NCBI GenBank assembly: GCA_963971225.1
Contig: OZ020269.1
Location: forward strand, 87,846,783 to 87,910,782
DNA length: 64,000 nucleotides
Direction of reading: 5' to 3'
DNA from: Melieria omissa
Lineage: Eukaryota > Arthropoda > Insecta > Diptera > Ulidiidae
Below the pieces are notes generated by a model, which was given only the letters and a program-made list of their open reading frames with translations, had not been told where the DNA came from and did no database searches. Position numbers and translations under genes: made by a program. Of this stretch, positions 38,513 to 50,947 are shown piece after piece. How positions within the stretch are numbered: position 1 is the stretch's first letter; each line of letters opens with the position of its first letter.

Positions 38513-41500
38513 CTACGCGAGCTGCTGCTCCTCCACCGCTTTGCGCGGTGTTACCTGTTCCATGGGCGCCTGATAGGCACCGCTCTTGGGCAGATACTGT
38601 TTCTTTCGGGAAGTCGGTCTTATCACTATGTGCGCCACACAGGTGCAGATGGCCATTATCGAGAAATAGAGAAAGCTGCGCCGTCCGCCGTAGCGCTTGA
38701 ACACCAGCCCGCCGACGAGCGACCCAATCGAGAAGCCCAAGCCGTCGTCCATGCCGGCCATTAGGCCCTGCACGGTGGCCGAGGTGCCTGGCGGCGCCAC
38801 CGCCGACGCATAGGCCACAATGCAGGTGTAGCACAGCGCGTAGGTGCAGCCCTGAAAGAACAACTCCACGCCCACCAGATACCAGGGATTCGGTATCCAC
38901 GAGATGAGTGCCAGCCGCACCGCATAGAAGAAGAAGCACATGCTCATGCAGTGCACATAGCCGAGCTTCTTGATGATCTTGCCACTGTAGAAGAAGAACG
39001 GCACCTCGCCGGCCAGACACTCGGCGGCCACCACACAGCCCTCGATCAGCTTGATTTGGTCCATGTAGCCCGTTTCGGCGGCCACTTCCTCCACATGCCA
39101 GAACAGAAAGTAGATGACGAACGAGTCGATGATGCCGGCAATGGTGGCAAACACCAGAAATATGCCAATTGCCGGATGACTAACCAGTTGCCAGACATCC
39201 TTGAAGATCGAATCGGACGAGGAGAGTTTGGGCAGCTTCAGTTTGGCAACGCTAAACAAATCGCAACCGCTAAAGACGAGCATTATGACCAGTGCTGGCG
39301 TGAAACTCTTGACCGTCTCGACGGTCCACAAATCAACCACAACGCCGGCCAGCAATGCGGTGGCGCCGAAACCGATTGTGCCCCAGACACGCTGGGCGCC
39401 GTACTTGCTCTCCTCAGACTCGCCGAGCATATCGAAGCAGATGGCGTCCGAAATGGAGTTGACTACATTGAAGCCGATGGTGCCCATGCACATGAAAGTG
39501 ACGAACAGCCAGAACGTCCAGCTGCGGTAGAGACACTCTGACTGGGGCGGCGCACTGAATGTGCAGCTGGCGTTGTGCTGAAGGGGAAGTGCGGCAAAGT
39601 CGTGTCCAAACGGCAGACACATGTGCGTGACCTGTGGCCAAAGAATGTTCTCCGTGAGATTAAGATGTGTCAGTGAAGACGTGTTGGCCGCCGTAAAGTA
39701 GGCAGCGTAACTGGTGTCGTTGTCGAGGCAATTGGCCAGAATTGTGCTGGAGCAGCGCGCTGAAGATGTAAATAACTGAAAGATAAAAAGAAAAATAAGT
39801 AACGGTGAAACTGTGCAAATATGAGTGCATTATGAGAATGAATTATGAATATTGAACTACCACCGAATTATGCAAATGTGTGTTTGTGTGTTTCAGTTAA
39901 AAAAACCTACTGAATATGGTTTCAAGACATAAAGTGAGTGTTTGTTCTTGAAGAAAATTATTAAGTCAATATGCGCTGAACGTACTAAACATGCATTTGT
40001 TTAATTACCAAACCAACAGAAGAAACTCGAGTCTACTTGTACGAGCGCGAGTCAATAAGGCCCTGAAAAATAACGAACCTAATTTGGAACATAGTCAACT
40101 TTAAGCTCCCGTCTAACACTTTGTCCAACGATTCTTCAATTCTTATATACCTTCCAAATAATATGATTTCTCGAGGACTTTCAAATTCATTTTCTCATTC
40201 TTTTCTTTCATTCGACCGAAATCTCTTTGTTACACTACTCGACACGAAAAATGCACCTAAAACTAAAAGTGTTTTCTAAACTAACTTTGGGCCGCTGAAC
40301 ACAAAACTGAAAATCCAAAAATTTTTTTAAAAAGCGTTTTCAAAAATCTTTGAAAAACCAGTTTTTTCCCTGTTGTTTCAGTTATGAGCATATGTATCGT
40401 AAACGAATCAGCCGACTAACACAAGCTGTCCGTCTGTCAGAAGATAATACCTTAGCCTTCCAGCGATGTACTGATTGTCCAAATCAGATGAGATTTGGGG
40501 AAGTTACTGACGGTGAATGGTGTAAAAAAAAGTTGAATTTTTTGACCAATTTAAAAAATCATAAATTTTTGAATACTTTTTTAATAGATGAAATAAATGA
40601 TCTACTCTGCTTTTAAAATCTAAGATGAAAGATATATTATTTGAGAAATATTAAGCCTACCATCAATAGAATTGAAAGAAAAATAACAAAGTTATAAAAA
40701 AAGCACTTAGTTAAAAAACCAACTTTACATTTATTACACAGTGCGAAACGATTTTTTTTATTTGCCGAAACCCTTCCAAATGTTGATATAGACGTAAAAC
40801 TAGAGGTAATTTATAGTATCCTGACATAGTCAGTAGTTTTTCATTTTCTGACCCAAAAACCTTCTTAAAGGACTTTAACATTTTAAGGATATATTTACAC
40901 ATTTCAAATATTTTTTTAAATATTTGCAATATTGCAATGATAAAGATATGGGTATCCAATGAAAGAGGAAAATTGTCTCCTTTTAACTAAATTTTCTATT
41001 TTGAACTTTCAGGACCAAAATTTGTCAGGTATGGAAAGCATAAATGTTTTGGATCTCACTCTGTAGATTCATACTTGTACTTCATAATTTTATTTTAATG
41101 TTCTGGAAATTCTTCGGAAGTCCATAGAAAATGGTCAGTTTCGTATGGCAGCCCCCTTAAGACTTGGAGATGGCGGGTAGTATGTTTGAAAGAAACAATC
41201 GAAATAGACAATCGTAAGACTGTCGGTCTTACATTTCACACGTCTGAGCGGTGAGTGGGAGCACATTTTATAAAAATTATCATTTTGTATGGGAGCCCAA
41301 TTAAGGGTTGCAGATAGGGTATAAATATGTTCGAACGAAATGTTCAGTAGGGAAAACTAGTGAGGGCTGTCATAGATTTTAACCCACTAAGAGCTATTTC
41401 TGAGCAGCTGTGGAGCAATATGTCCGATTTCTCAGCTTTTTTTTGGGACTTTTAACGTCGATGCGACGACATTTAACGCCACTTTAGGCCCACAATTTTT

Positions 41501-43533
41501 ACTTTTTACCAAACCGCATAAGAATCCCCATTCGTGGGTGGTCCGATAAGTACTTAGCCTACAAAAGAAAAACGAAAATTTTGAAAAAGTGGCGATTTAT
41601 TTCTCAACGTAGTCTCCTTTCAACTCGATACACTTGACCCAGCGATGCTCCAACTTCTTTAACCCGTCTGAAAAATACGTTTTCTGGAGGCCTCCGTGGC
41701 GGCAATAACCTCCTCATTCGACTCAAATTTCTGCCCAGCGAGTGACTTTTTCAAGTTTGGAAACAAAAAGAAGTCACACGGGGCCAAATCTGAAGAATAC
41801 GGGGGATGGGGCAGCTGTTTGTAGCCTAATGCGACCAATTTGGCGAATCACCGACCGATATTGGTCTTTTTCCATTTTTCTAAAATCCGCAGACACGTTC
41901 GTTTCCACACGCGGTCAAAACAAAACTACAAATCCAATATGGCTGAAATTTTGACAGTAGCCGTCTACGAGGATGTACTACACGATAGTAAATTTCTCTT
42001 ACGATAGTGGCACCATCGGGCGGTGGGGCTAAGTACTTATCGGACTGCCCACGTATAACACTAAATCATGTCTAATGTGGATAGAATAGCGATAGAAGTA
42101 GACGAGCTAAGATTCGAACCTCTGGACTATCGAAGCCGGCGTGGGCTTGAAGCAATACTATCTAATACTTGACCCATCCAAGTATCTTTTTATTGTTAAC
42201 AAAGGACTAGGGTTCATTGTGATACAACTTTAATTCTTTTACAACGCTTTTCTCAGTATCCTGAATAACTTATATAACATTCCGTATAATCCGTGTAATC
42301 AAATGGGGAGGTCCATAACAAAAGGCAATAAATCCACTTTTAAAGTTATTCGTTTTTTTGACTGAATCCAATTCTACATATTAAAATCTATCTAACGATT
42401 GTTATAAAAGATACAAAGGTCAATAATTTCACTGTAATTTAAAACCAAAAAAATGGATCAGATCAAAATGAAACATTTCCATATGTATGAAATAAATGAC
42501 TTTGAGATATTAGTGAAAAGTCAATGATATAAATTCATTTTAATATTATGGTAACTCTACAATAAAATTTAATTTTATTGTTATGGTAACTCTACAATAA
42601 CTGTAAAACGGTAAGAAATTTGTTACAGCTGAATAAATACTAGAATAAATACTATGTATGGGACCAAAACGTAACTTTTTCAAATTTGTTTTCTAAATAA
42701 CTTAAAAATTAATTGCTAAATAAATGAATTTATTTATGATTTTTATTGTTTCTAGAAAATTATTATACCACAACAATTACTTTTAAAAAAATATATATCC
42801 TACTGACTTTAATTAAATTTATTAGTTTATCCAAAAATTTATTCTGGTGGAATTATTGCATTTTGTTATGGACCTCCTCAAATGTCCATTACATTGGAAA
42901 TTTCTAGACTAACCTCTTCTTGACAGCGTGTGACTTGATCCACCATGAATGTGACATTCCATACTTCGCCCTCACGTATGGCCGGCTCCGCCAAGGCTGG
43001 TATGAAGTAGAAGGCAGCAAAGGATAGCGTCATCGCTATTATTAAAACCATAAAAGTCATCTTGCGAAAAGTCTGCAAACAGCAACAAAAATATTTTAGT
43101 ATGCAGTTCTATAGTCAAAAAGTAACCATCTCACAAAAGTTAAAGTGGGCTTCATAATTGTGAAAAGTTGAAATCTATTGTAAAACTCATCATCACAACT
43201 ATGATCCCCTCACTCAAATTCAAATTTAGTTCAAGTATTTCAAAGCAATTACCGCAAAGTAGTCGGCTACAAAACCGAATAACGGTTTCGCTATCACATA
43301 CATCATAGGCAATACCGATGTTATGTAACCCATAATATCCGGCGACACGCCCAGCTGTTTGCCAAATACCGACAACTGCGGCAAAATGGGTCCCATGGCT
43401 GCAAATAAACAAAAATTCGCCATTAAACAACGCAAACCGAGTGTTGACACTGCAAACGCGAGTTCAACTCACCGGCCATGAAGAAGAAGAAATGCGCCTT
43501 TATCGGCTGCAGGCGTTTGTTTACTTTCACCAT
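38513..43533 (-). CDS. MFSD6-like major facilitator superfamily transporter, four coding exons
   Basis: Exons (minus strand): 43533-43473, 43398-43253, 43072-42914 and 39775-38513, giving 542 residues. All junctions have GT/AG (donors GTGAGT, GTAATT, GTTAGT; acceptors TTTGCAG, TTTGCAG, TTTCAG) and keep frame. Exon 1 starts MVKVNKRLQPIKAHFFFF, the conserved start of this group. Exon 2 carries TM1-2 with AKPLFGFVADYF, the MFS loop motif; exon 3 carries TM3. Exon 4 begins with a large Cys- and Asn-rich extracellular loop, then eight or nine further membrane segments including NVVNSISDAICFDMLG and KYGAQRVWGTIGFG. A polar cytoplasmic tail ends EEQQLA. The substrate is unknown. The last intron (3.1 kb) is packed with repeats; the others are 74 and 180 bp. 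Orthologue name not assigned. Confidence 0.9.
40228..40715 (+). repeat. family D repeat, copy 1 (in transporter intron)
   Basis: It begins TTACACTACTCGACACGA and contains GCACCTAAAACTAAAAGTG. The reverse complement of this text is found at about 46270-47025. Non-coding, no obvious inverted termini. Confidence 0.6.
40718..41050 (+). repeat. family E repeat, copy 1
   Basis: It begins TTTATTACACAGTGCG and contains CAAATGTTGATATAGACG and TATGGGTATCCAATGAAAGA. Related copies form the inverted arms at 52765-54060 and 54290-54540. Confidence 0.6.
41100..41532 (+). repeat. family F repeat, copy 1
   Basis: It shares text such as AAATGTTCAGTAGGGAAAAC and ACCAAACCGCATAA with 44930-45250. It is interrupted or bounded on its right by a mariner derivative. 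Confidence 0.5.
41533..42053 (-). mobile_element. mariner deletion derivative in the transporter intron
   Basis: Inverted ends: CGTGGGTGGTCCGATAAGTA on the left and the inverse of CGTGGGCAGTCCGATAAGTA on the right. On the minus strand, broken frames keep the transposase C-terminal third (PPYSPDLAPCDFFLFPNLKK, SLAGQKFESNEEV, KKLEHRWVKCIELKGDYVE). The N-terminal two thirds are missing. A 2-bp TA duplication is clear only on the right side. Confidence 0.8.
42068..42145 (-). repeat. SINE head fragment
   Basis: Contains TAGCGATAGAAGTAGACGAG and a B-box-like GATTCGAACC followed by GGACTATCGA, the inverse of the SINE head seen at 48652. The body is missing. Confidence 0.55.
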
Positions 43534-44929
43534 CTTTCCGGAAATTACTTGTACGCGCGTCCAAATATTGTTGTCCAGGTATCACAGTTCGGTTGCTTGG
43601 TGCGCCGCAGCAGTTCCACGCCGACTATCTCTCGCATACTTTGCTCCAACCGGCCGTGTTTGTGGCTGTTGCTTGCAGCTGGCGGCTTGCCAGCGTTGTC
43701 GCTTGTCGGCGCGAATCGAATAACACTGTGTGATGTGTGATGTGTGGCGTGCTGCCCGAGTCTACATGGCGAACGCGTCTGCGAGCAATTGAATGGCAAA
43801 TTTTCCGTAATCTTTATATTGAGCGCCAGCTGATAAGCATACCGCGGCCGCAGCCTTCAACAATGCGGCGCGTTGCTTTCGCGCACTCAACAACGCGCGT
43901 TGACTGTTTAGTGGGTAAACGCCGGTCGATGCGCTCTTCTCGGTGCTATAAATGTAAATAAAAACACGTTTTGTCTTTAGCATTGCAAATATCTGCCAAC
44001 TTAGTATTCAAGTTACTTCTAAACGATCTTTGAGTAGTTTGGCGTTGCCCGTTGCTACACTTTTGTCATAATCGGGTTTTAGGTTTCAGCTTTCGAGTTT
44101 CTATTTCTCGGCTGTGTGCTGTAAATCCACTATCTAATCGAGTCACCGTAAAAGTCTGAGCATTACAGTCGCCTATAAACATCGGCCCGACTTTGTGCGA
44201 AACATTGTCAGTTTATATCTTTTGTGGTCTAACAATGTGCTTATCAGTCATGGAGTAGGTTATGGTTGCGCTTAAAAAAGACATTTGCCAAGTTGTTAGT
44301 TGCTTATCAGTTTTAGTGCCATCATATTGTTTAAAAATCAAATCAAATAAAACAACGAGATATTCTTGAACTAATTGTGATAGCAAAAGCTGCGCGTTAG
44401 TGGCAGCTGTAACTATGGAGAGTGCTTTTTGTTTTTTTTTAGTTTTTGAACAATTAGATAACAAATGCGATTAGGAGTGCAGATTTTCAGCATTTCATTT
44501 AGAATTTAACCCCTAGTTGCATGATTTAATTTCCGTGAAAAAAAAACATGTTTGTCATGTTATGGGAGTTGCTTGTTAAGTTTTGATGGTAAAAATGGGA
44601 TTTTGTTGAGTTCCTGTATCTATGGAAGAAGTTTTCCGGAAATTTGCCATATCCTGCTGAGTACGCTACCGCCGAAAGGAAAGTCGGTTTTAGGGAAGAT
44701 TAATGGGGTTTCCACAAAATATTTTGATTATTGCTTCGTAGAAACCCAAAAGTTGACAACTCCACAACTCCGATCGTATGGGAGACGTCCTCTGGTGGTG
44801 AACTTTTGAAACTTAATTTATTTTGTATTTTTTGCACTTAAGAATGTTAAAGATCGCTGAATAAATCATTTAAATGGTTTAGTAGTTTCCGAGATTCGAC
44901 ATTTTCTCGCTTACTTAACTACTACATTT
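43534..44929. other. upstream region of the transporter, no gene seen
   Basis: GC-rich near the transporter start (43540-43960), which should contain its 5' UTR and promoter. A TATAAATG on the plus strand at about 43949 could serve a divergent transcript but no open frame follows it. From 44000 the text is AT-rich with no recognised gene. Confidence 0.4.
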
Positions 44930-45250
44930 ACAAGTGGGGAGCGAATTGTTGGAGATAGGGTACAAATATGATTGAAAGAAATGTTCAGTAGAGAAAACTA
45001 GTGGGATCATAGTCATCGATTTTAACCCTCTAAGAGCAACTTTTGAAAAGCTATGAAGAAATTTGTCGAATTTCCCAGCTTTTTGTTGTGAGCTCCAAAA
45101 TTGTTTGGGTAATGCACTTTTTCACCAAACCGCATAAAATGCTTCTCATTTGTGGAGCATTGAAATCGAAAAATTGTACATTCATCTACTGTGTACTCGT
45201 GAACTAACGCACTAAACAACTGAGCGACGGCGTCTGCCATATTTCCATCG
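44930..45250 (+). repeat. family F repeat, copy 2
   Basis: Homologous to 41100-41532 (ATGTTCAGTAGAGAAAACTA, TTTAACCCTCTAAGAGCAAC), without a mariner. Confidence 0.5.
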
Positions 45251-45488
45251 TCATCAGTAACCAAAATTATTTCACCAAATCGAAACATTTATTGTTTCTT
45301 CGACTATTTTGCACATAATTATTAATTTTTTTAATTTTATTGGCCAATTTTATTCGCCACAAGACACAACTAAAAAATGAACGACTGTAAAATGCTGAAT
45401 AGAATAACTCCCGAATCTATGAAAAGTTAACATTGCATTTATGCAATGCCATGCAGCGAAGGGTTAAGGCATCGAAAGACTGAACGAT

Positions 45489-46175
45489 GTTAACACTAGA
45501 GTCCTGCACGAGTATGCATTTTTGCTATTCGAAAACATTCAAATGCTTTTGAATAGAATACTTCACTTCATCTCAGCGGACCGGTCCGAATGAATACGAG
45601 TACAGCTCTCTTCGAGTACGAGTAAGCTCCGAACAGAAACGAGTAGACGTACACTATTCATTCATATTCGCTCGAAGCGGGAAAACGAGCACAAAAGCAT
45701 TCGAATAATAGTACACACTGCTTCAAATATATTCGAATATACTCGTTTTATTATTCCTAAAATTATTTAGAAATATTTATGTTATATCTAAATATTTATT
45801 AATTTTGTATGCTACTTTCTTCAATAATTTCCATTTTGCGTATTAACTAATAAGCCACCTCAACCGCAGCACAAGTATACACATGGAAAAGTGACATACT
45901 GCGCATAAAAATATTCGATGAAACTGTTGATATTCGAATACTTCGCAAAGTTCTCGATTACCAAATACGAGCACTGCAGTATTCGCTTCTCACCGAATAC
46001 GAGCACTGCAGTGTTCGCTTTCACCGAATGCGAATAGAAACGAGAAGCGACGCTCGCTGGTTCTCGTTTCTATTCGTTTCGTTGTACGCATTCTTCGAAT
46101 ACCAAGTACCCGTACAGTATGTACAGTAGTGTAGCCGTCAAAATGAATATATTCATGCAGGACTTTAGTTAACAC
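45489..46175. mobile_element. hAT-type MITE with 8-bp duplication GTTAACAC
   Basis: The element (45497-46167, 671 bp) starts TAGAGTCCTGCACGAGTA and ends with the inverse of TAAAGTCCTGCATGAATA. GTTAACAC flanks both sides (45489-45496, 46168-46175). An 8-bp duplication with such ends is typical of the hAT superfamily. There is no transposase. The interior is made of degenerate short repeats of ATTCGAATA, CGAATACGAG and GAGTACGAGTA words, including two tandem copies of TACGAGCACTGCAGT near 45965-46015. Confidence 0.88.
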
Positions 46176-46269
46176 GAAGAGCCGACACTCATAGGTGTAT
46201 TTAATAGCAAAAGCTGACAAAAAGTTGACTGTTTTAATTTGACTAATTTGGAAAATTTAATAAATGGAA

Positions 46270-47025
46270 AGTTCGTGTTCTCACTCAGTGCTTCATAACT
46301 TTGTCATTTTTCTTTCGAATCTATTGAGTTGGTTAGGCTTAATATTTGCTCAAACAATATAGCTTTCATACTAAATTTTAAAACCAGAGAAGATAATTTA
46401 TTTTATCCATAAAAAATCATTCGAAATTTTCTGATTTCTGAAAATGGTCGAAAAACTGACTTTTTACAACATTCACCGTCAGTTACTTCCCCAATATTCA
46501 TCTGATTTGGACAGTCTATATCTGTGGAGTTTTGACAAAAGCACTTAAGTCAACTTAAGTCAAATTTCCAATTTTTTTAATCACAAAGAACCAATTTAAA
46601 GACGCTTCTTTTGGTGTAATCGGTTTGTTTCTATGACATTTAGTTACAGAGATATGACGTGTATAATTTCAACTTTTTGTATGAGATTTGGTCTGCACCT
46701 CATCAGTTTTTTCGCTGTCCTGAACATTTTGAAAATTAGACTTAGGTTGTTTTGTCAAAATGCCACAGATATATTATCTTCTGACCGCCGGAGATTGGAG
46801 ATTGTATTAGTCGTTGGAGTTGTATTAGATTCGTTCGCGGTAAGTGCTCATAACTAAAACAGCAGGGAAAAACTGTTTTTTCGAAGATTTTTTGAAAACG
46901 TTTCTTAAAATAATTTTTTTATTTTCAGTTTCGTGTTCAGCGGCCCAAAGTTAGGTTTTACACACTTTACACTTTTATTTTTAGGTGCATTTATCGTGTC
47001 GAGTAGTGTAATTCAAGTTTTTTCA
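46270..47025 (-). repeat. family D repeat, copy 2 (inverted relative to copy 1)
   Basis: The minus strand reads CACTACTCGACACGATAAAT and onward as in 40228-40715, but this copy has a larger middle. Together with copy 1 it could form a long-range inverted pair across the transporter promoter. Confidence 0.6.
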
Positions 47026-48651
47026 CAGCTTTAAACTTTAACCCTTTCGGGACGGAGTTTAATTTTGAAATCCAAAATACTCTCAGAAGAAATATTCTCA
47101 TTCTATGAATGTTGGGGTTAGAAAATTATGTTGGATGCTCACAAACTCTGAAATCATCCTTTTATGCGGGATCACCAAAATCGAAAAAATATTTTATGTG
47201 GGTCGTACGATTTGAATAATGGTTTTGAGGAGCAGTAAAAACTTATTGGGACGTATTATCCCAGTAGTCCCGAAACGAATTTTATCAACTGTTTCTTTCT
47301 TTAACCCTTCTGTTTACACCCTTTTACCTGTATATTGTGAATATGGCAAGTCACACTGGTGTAAGCAACATTCTTATAAATTTCTGTTTGTTAACTTTTT
47401 TGGAGAGTATATTTTTGTTTTTGTGCGTAAACTAAATAACTCTCCTCATTTTATTTACTACATAGGTTTTACTGGAAATTTCATCCACGACTGTATACAA
47501 GGAGATGCAATAAAGAACATAAAACATCAACATCCAAGTCCTCTGTGAGTGAACTGCATGCATAACTCTTCTAAAATGTTAATTTCGCCATTGAATAAGA
47601 TTTCACAAAAAAAATCGAATGCATAGAAATTATTCAGCAGAAATGTTAAAAGTTAATTAGTGGTTTTGTTTTGACAGTAAATTAACACCATTTTTGTATT
47701 TAGAAAGCATTAACCGGTATTTGGATTCAAACAAACCTGCAATAAAATTGCGCTACTAGCTGCATTGAAACACTATTTTGAGTCATATTCAACGTCGATA
47801 TGGTTTACAAATTTAAAAAATTATATAATATTTCAAGTTTTTAAAGTTGTAGTGTAATCATAGTTTATGCTGCTTAACATTGCTTTAGTTAAAACACGAA
47901 GTTGGATTAGGAATCGGAAAGTTGAGGAAGTAACTTCTGAACATTACAACAGTAATCTGGGTCGTTCCACAAACGTGAACGTGACTACGAAACCACTATA
48001 TTTTAATTTAAATTTCCCTAAGTATTGGATATATTTGTATTCATAATTGAGTGCTTGTGCACTTTTAAGAATAAAAAACTCAGCAATTCTTTTGGTTAGA
48101 AAATGTAAAGATTTTTAGCATTGTAAACAAACACATCCGATTACCTTTGATAAGGTAATTCATTAAGTCATTTGAATGTAGTTAACACTTCTGTTAACGC
48201 TATTGCGATTGTCGTGACTCAGTGATTAGTGCATTTTATTGCAAGTCTGCGGACCTCGAGCGCCAACTCAGGCAAATCGAGTTATAAAAAAATTAATTAG
48301 CCGATAGCCGTCATCTAGCCAGAAAATAAAACATTTCTGAGAATTTGTTTTCTATATTTAAATCGTATTTTTTGAAGCTTTAAAAATCATTTTTAAAGAA
48401 AGTAAAATAAGAAATCAAAAACCAAAAGAATTTTAAAACATTTCCAAAAATATTGTATTATTTATTGTTTCAAATGAGATCAAATATGAAATCAATGATG
48501 AATGAATTTGATCGATTTGCAGCGTACAAATATTTAGCTAAATGGTAAATTAGGTTAGTATTTTAGAGTGTAGTGAAATACATTTTTTTAAATATTCAAT
48601 GGCGCACAGTATACTAAATGAATTTAATATTATTTAACCCTCAAGAACCCT
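47026..48651. other. AT-rich intergenic sequence, no gene seen
   Basis: A TTTAACCCTTTCGGGACGG word at about 47037 resembles the TTAA MITE terminus but has no partner. A 109-codon plus-strand frame at 47219-47548 shows no recognisable family and is probably chance. Confidence 0.4.
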
Positions 48652-49050
48652 CGCCTCGATAGTCCAGCGGGTAGCGTGCTGACTTCTCATACCAAAGGTT
48701 CCAGGTTCGATTCCTGGCTCGGGCTGGTGAGAAACTCGTCTACTTCTATCGCTATCCACATGAAGGGAATGAGAATTACAAGAATCGCACAAGTGCGCTC
48801 TTGGCAGACAATGTCAAAACCTCCAAGTGTGAACGAAAAACTGCCAATCGCCGTTCGGATTCGGCGTTAAACTGTAGGTCCCCTCCCCCCTTTCCCAATC
48901 CGCTTGAAATGTGTGCTGTAACATATGTTGGCAAAACAGTGTTGCATACACAGTTCAAAAACGGGTGAAATATGTGGTATCACAATGGGCCTTTCAGGCC
49001 TCCGAGTGTGTCTCTCAAACAGGCAGCCACAACAACCTAACCAACCGAAC
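48652..49050 (+). mobile_element. tRNA-derived SINE, near full length
   Basis: The head is CGATAGTCCAGCGGGTAGCG (A-box-like) and CCAGGTTCGATTCCTGG (B box, also the T-arm stem), followed by a SINE body shared with 24951-25304. The tail is CAGCCACAACAACCTAACC. Compared with the other copy it has a small C-rich insertion near 48880. Pol III promoter elements are visible but it is not a real tRNA: the anticodon arm does not fold cleanly and the body runs on. Confidence 0.85.
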
Positions 49051-49905
49051 CCTCAAGAAGGCGCGCTATGAGCATTTTGGTCACACAATTTTTAAATCAA
49101 TAAAATTTATATTTTCTATGAATGTTTTTGTTCAATTAATTCAAATATTTTTTTGACTTGAATTCGTTAAATAAATAAACTTTTGCAACACAAACTATTT
49201 GGAAGTTATAAAACATTTGGAAGTTAATATTAATGCATAAAAAACAAAATTTATAACTCTTCCAATATAGCAAAATGCTCTCGCGCGACAATCCATGCTT
49301 GCTACTCTGCGAGGCGCGCCTTCTCCAGGGTTAAGGAAATAATCGTTTTGTAGTGCAAAATTATTTTATGATATTTTTACAGTAAAACAATTAGCGTAAA
49401 GAAGGCAGTCGGCAAGTGTAGCTCGTGTCTTTAATTACGATTTTAAAACAATATATAACTTGAATGTGTTGACTGTTTACATATGTACATATATGTATGT
49501 TCATATATAGGGCACCAGTGGCGCACACAAGGGGGGTATTTTAGGTGATTCAAAACCTTCCAAATATGTGTCTGTCTTTTATAACTATTTGTGGGCGACA
49601 AATGAGGTTTCAAATGGTATTGAACTAAAAAGTTATAAGCAGACCCCTCTGCGCCACTGTAGGTCAACAACCCTAAGGCTGCGTAAGGCAAACAGCAAAT
49701 TGGAAGCTTAGTCATGCATAACTATTGTATTCTTTTATATAGTTGAAGCCTTTTTTATTTCTCTTTATAAAAACAGAAAACAATTTTTAACAATAAAGCA
49801 TTAAAAATACGAGGTCATCCTAAAAGAAATGCGTTTTAATGCTTAATTAATCAGATTGTTAAAAATATATCTGGTAAGTCAGCCTAATTACGAAAGTAAA
49901 TACAA
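49051..49905. other. AT-rich intergenic sequence, no gene seen
   Basis: No recognisable gene. Contains a short ACATATGTACATATATG low-complexity run near 49480. Confidence 0.4.
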
Positions 49906-50250
49906 GTTTTTGTAATCATTTTTGTTCAGCTTGTGAATTTGTATGAAGATGGAAGGAAACTACGGTTTTAGATCAATTCCGAAAGGCCAGTTGTGAACTT
50001 TTTTATGGACGATTTTACTCTCAGTGGTTTGCTATTTTGTGCTGTGAAAACAGCAGCCGAAAGAAAAACTGTTGCTCCTTTTACCGGAGAAACGATCTCC
50101 CTCTTTGCTGTCGACCTCCAACTATCGCGTCAAACATGGTTTTCGCCGAAGCTTTATCGTCCATGAGAGTTGAGGGCAACATGGCCAAACTTACGTAGTC
50201 ACTGAATGTGGATTCGCTGTGCTACGTTCAAGTCTCATACTCGTTCGTCT
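49906..50250. repeat. interspersed repeat related to 63820-63920 and to the non-LTR tail
   Basis: The text GATTTTACTCTCAGTGGTTTG and GCAGCCGAAAGAAAAACTGTT recurs at about 63880-63940. The right part (50090-50170, GTCGACCTCCAACTATCGCGT) matches the non-LTR retrotransposon tails at 23770 and 29660 in the same orientation. It may be the 3' end of that element joined to a SINE-like tail. Confidence 0.5.
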
Positions 50251-50947
50251 ACTTGACAATGCAATAAAAATATATCACCACTAGTTCAATAAATATGCCT
50301 TTTGTTTTTAAATAGCTTCTTTTTTTGGAACTTCATATGGAATGATCAAACAATATAACTGTACACGAGTATATCTACACTGAACTACCTACCTATGCAT
50401 CTACATACATACATCCATCTAAGATCTAAGTGTATGTAAGTAATGATGGCATCAGTTGACAACGAGTTTAGTTTTTATTGACTTTTTGTTGTTATTTTTT
50501 TTTATTACCTTATCAGCCGTTAACAAACAACAGCACATCAGTCGCTCGTCCGCAAATCGCCTTAAGGTAATTGAAACAAATATTCGGTCAAGCACAACAA
50601 CAACGATAAATAATTGAGTGATGCGTTAATGACGTTAGCAAAGTAATAAAATTGTTGTATTAATTAAAATAGCAACAACAATAATACTTCATAGTGGAAA
50701 AAGAGAATACAAATTGGAAAAAAAAACCACAAACGGTTGAGTTATTGTAAAGATGCGATTACAATTTTACAATAAGAACAAGACAGTAGATGAGTGCAAT
50801 CATGATGGAGCATAAACTGCATTACAGCGCGTTAGTTGTTGTTGTTATTCTATAGTTATTTATAGATTGGTAATGGTCAGACTGGCATTGCTTACAGTTC
50901 GATTCGATACGTTCCGATCTTATCAAACTTTAAAGTTAATTTGATGG
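50251..50947. other. AT-rich intergenic sequence, no gene seen
   Basis: Simple CTACATACATACATCC and CAACAACAA runs occur. No gene is supported. Confidence 0.4.

Noticed and set aside
38951..39541. 196-codon plus-strand open frame
   Set aside because: It is antisense to the transporter's large exon, has His/Asp-rich text typical of reversed membrane-protein codons, and has no own signals.
41150..41165. CCCCCTTAAG word as a second copy of the piggyBac-like terminus
   Set aside because: Only the short generic word matches; the TCCTCTAGT part of the terminus is absent.
43940..43990. Plus-strand promoter with TATAAATG near 43949
   Set aside because: No supported plus-strand gene follows; kept only as a remark in the upstream-region entry.
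48652..48730. A tRNA gene
   Set aside because: A- and B-box-like words are present but the cloverleaf is imperfect, the sequence continues into a repeated body, and another copy exists at 24951-25304; it is a SINE head.
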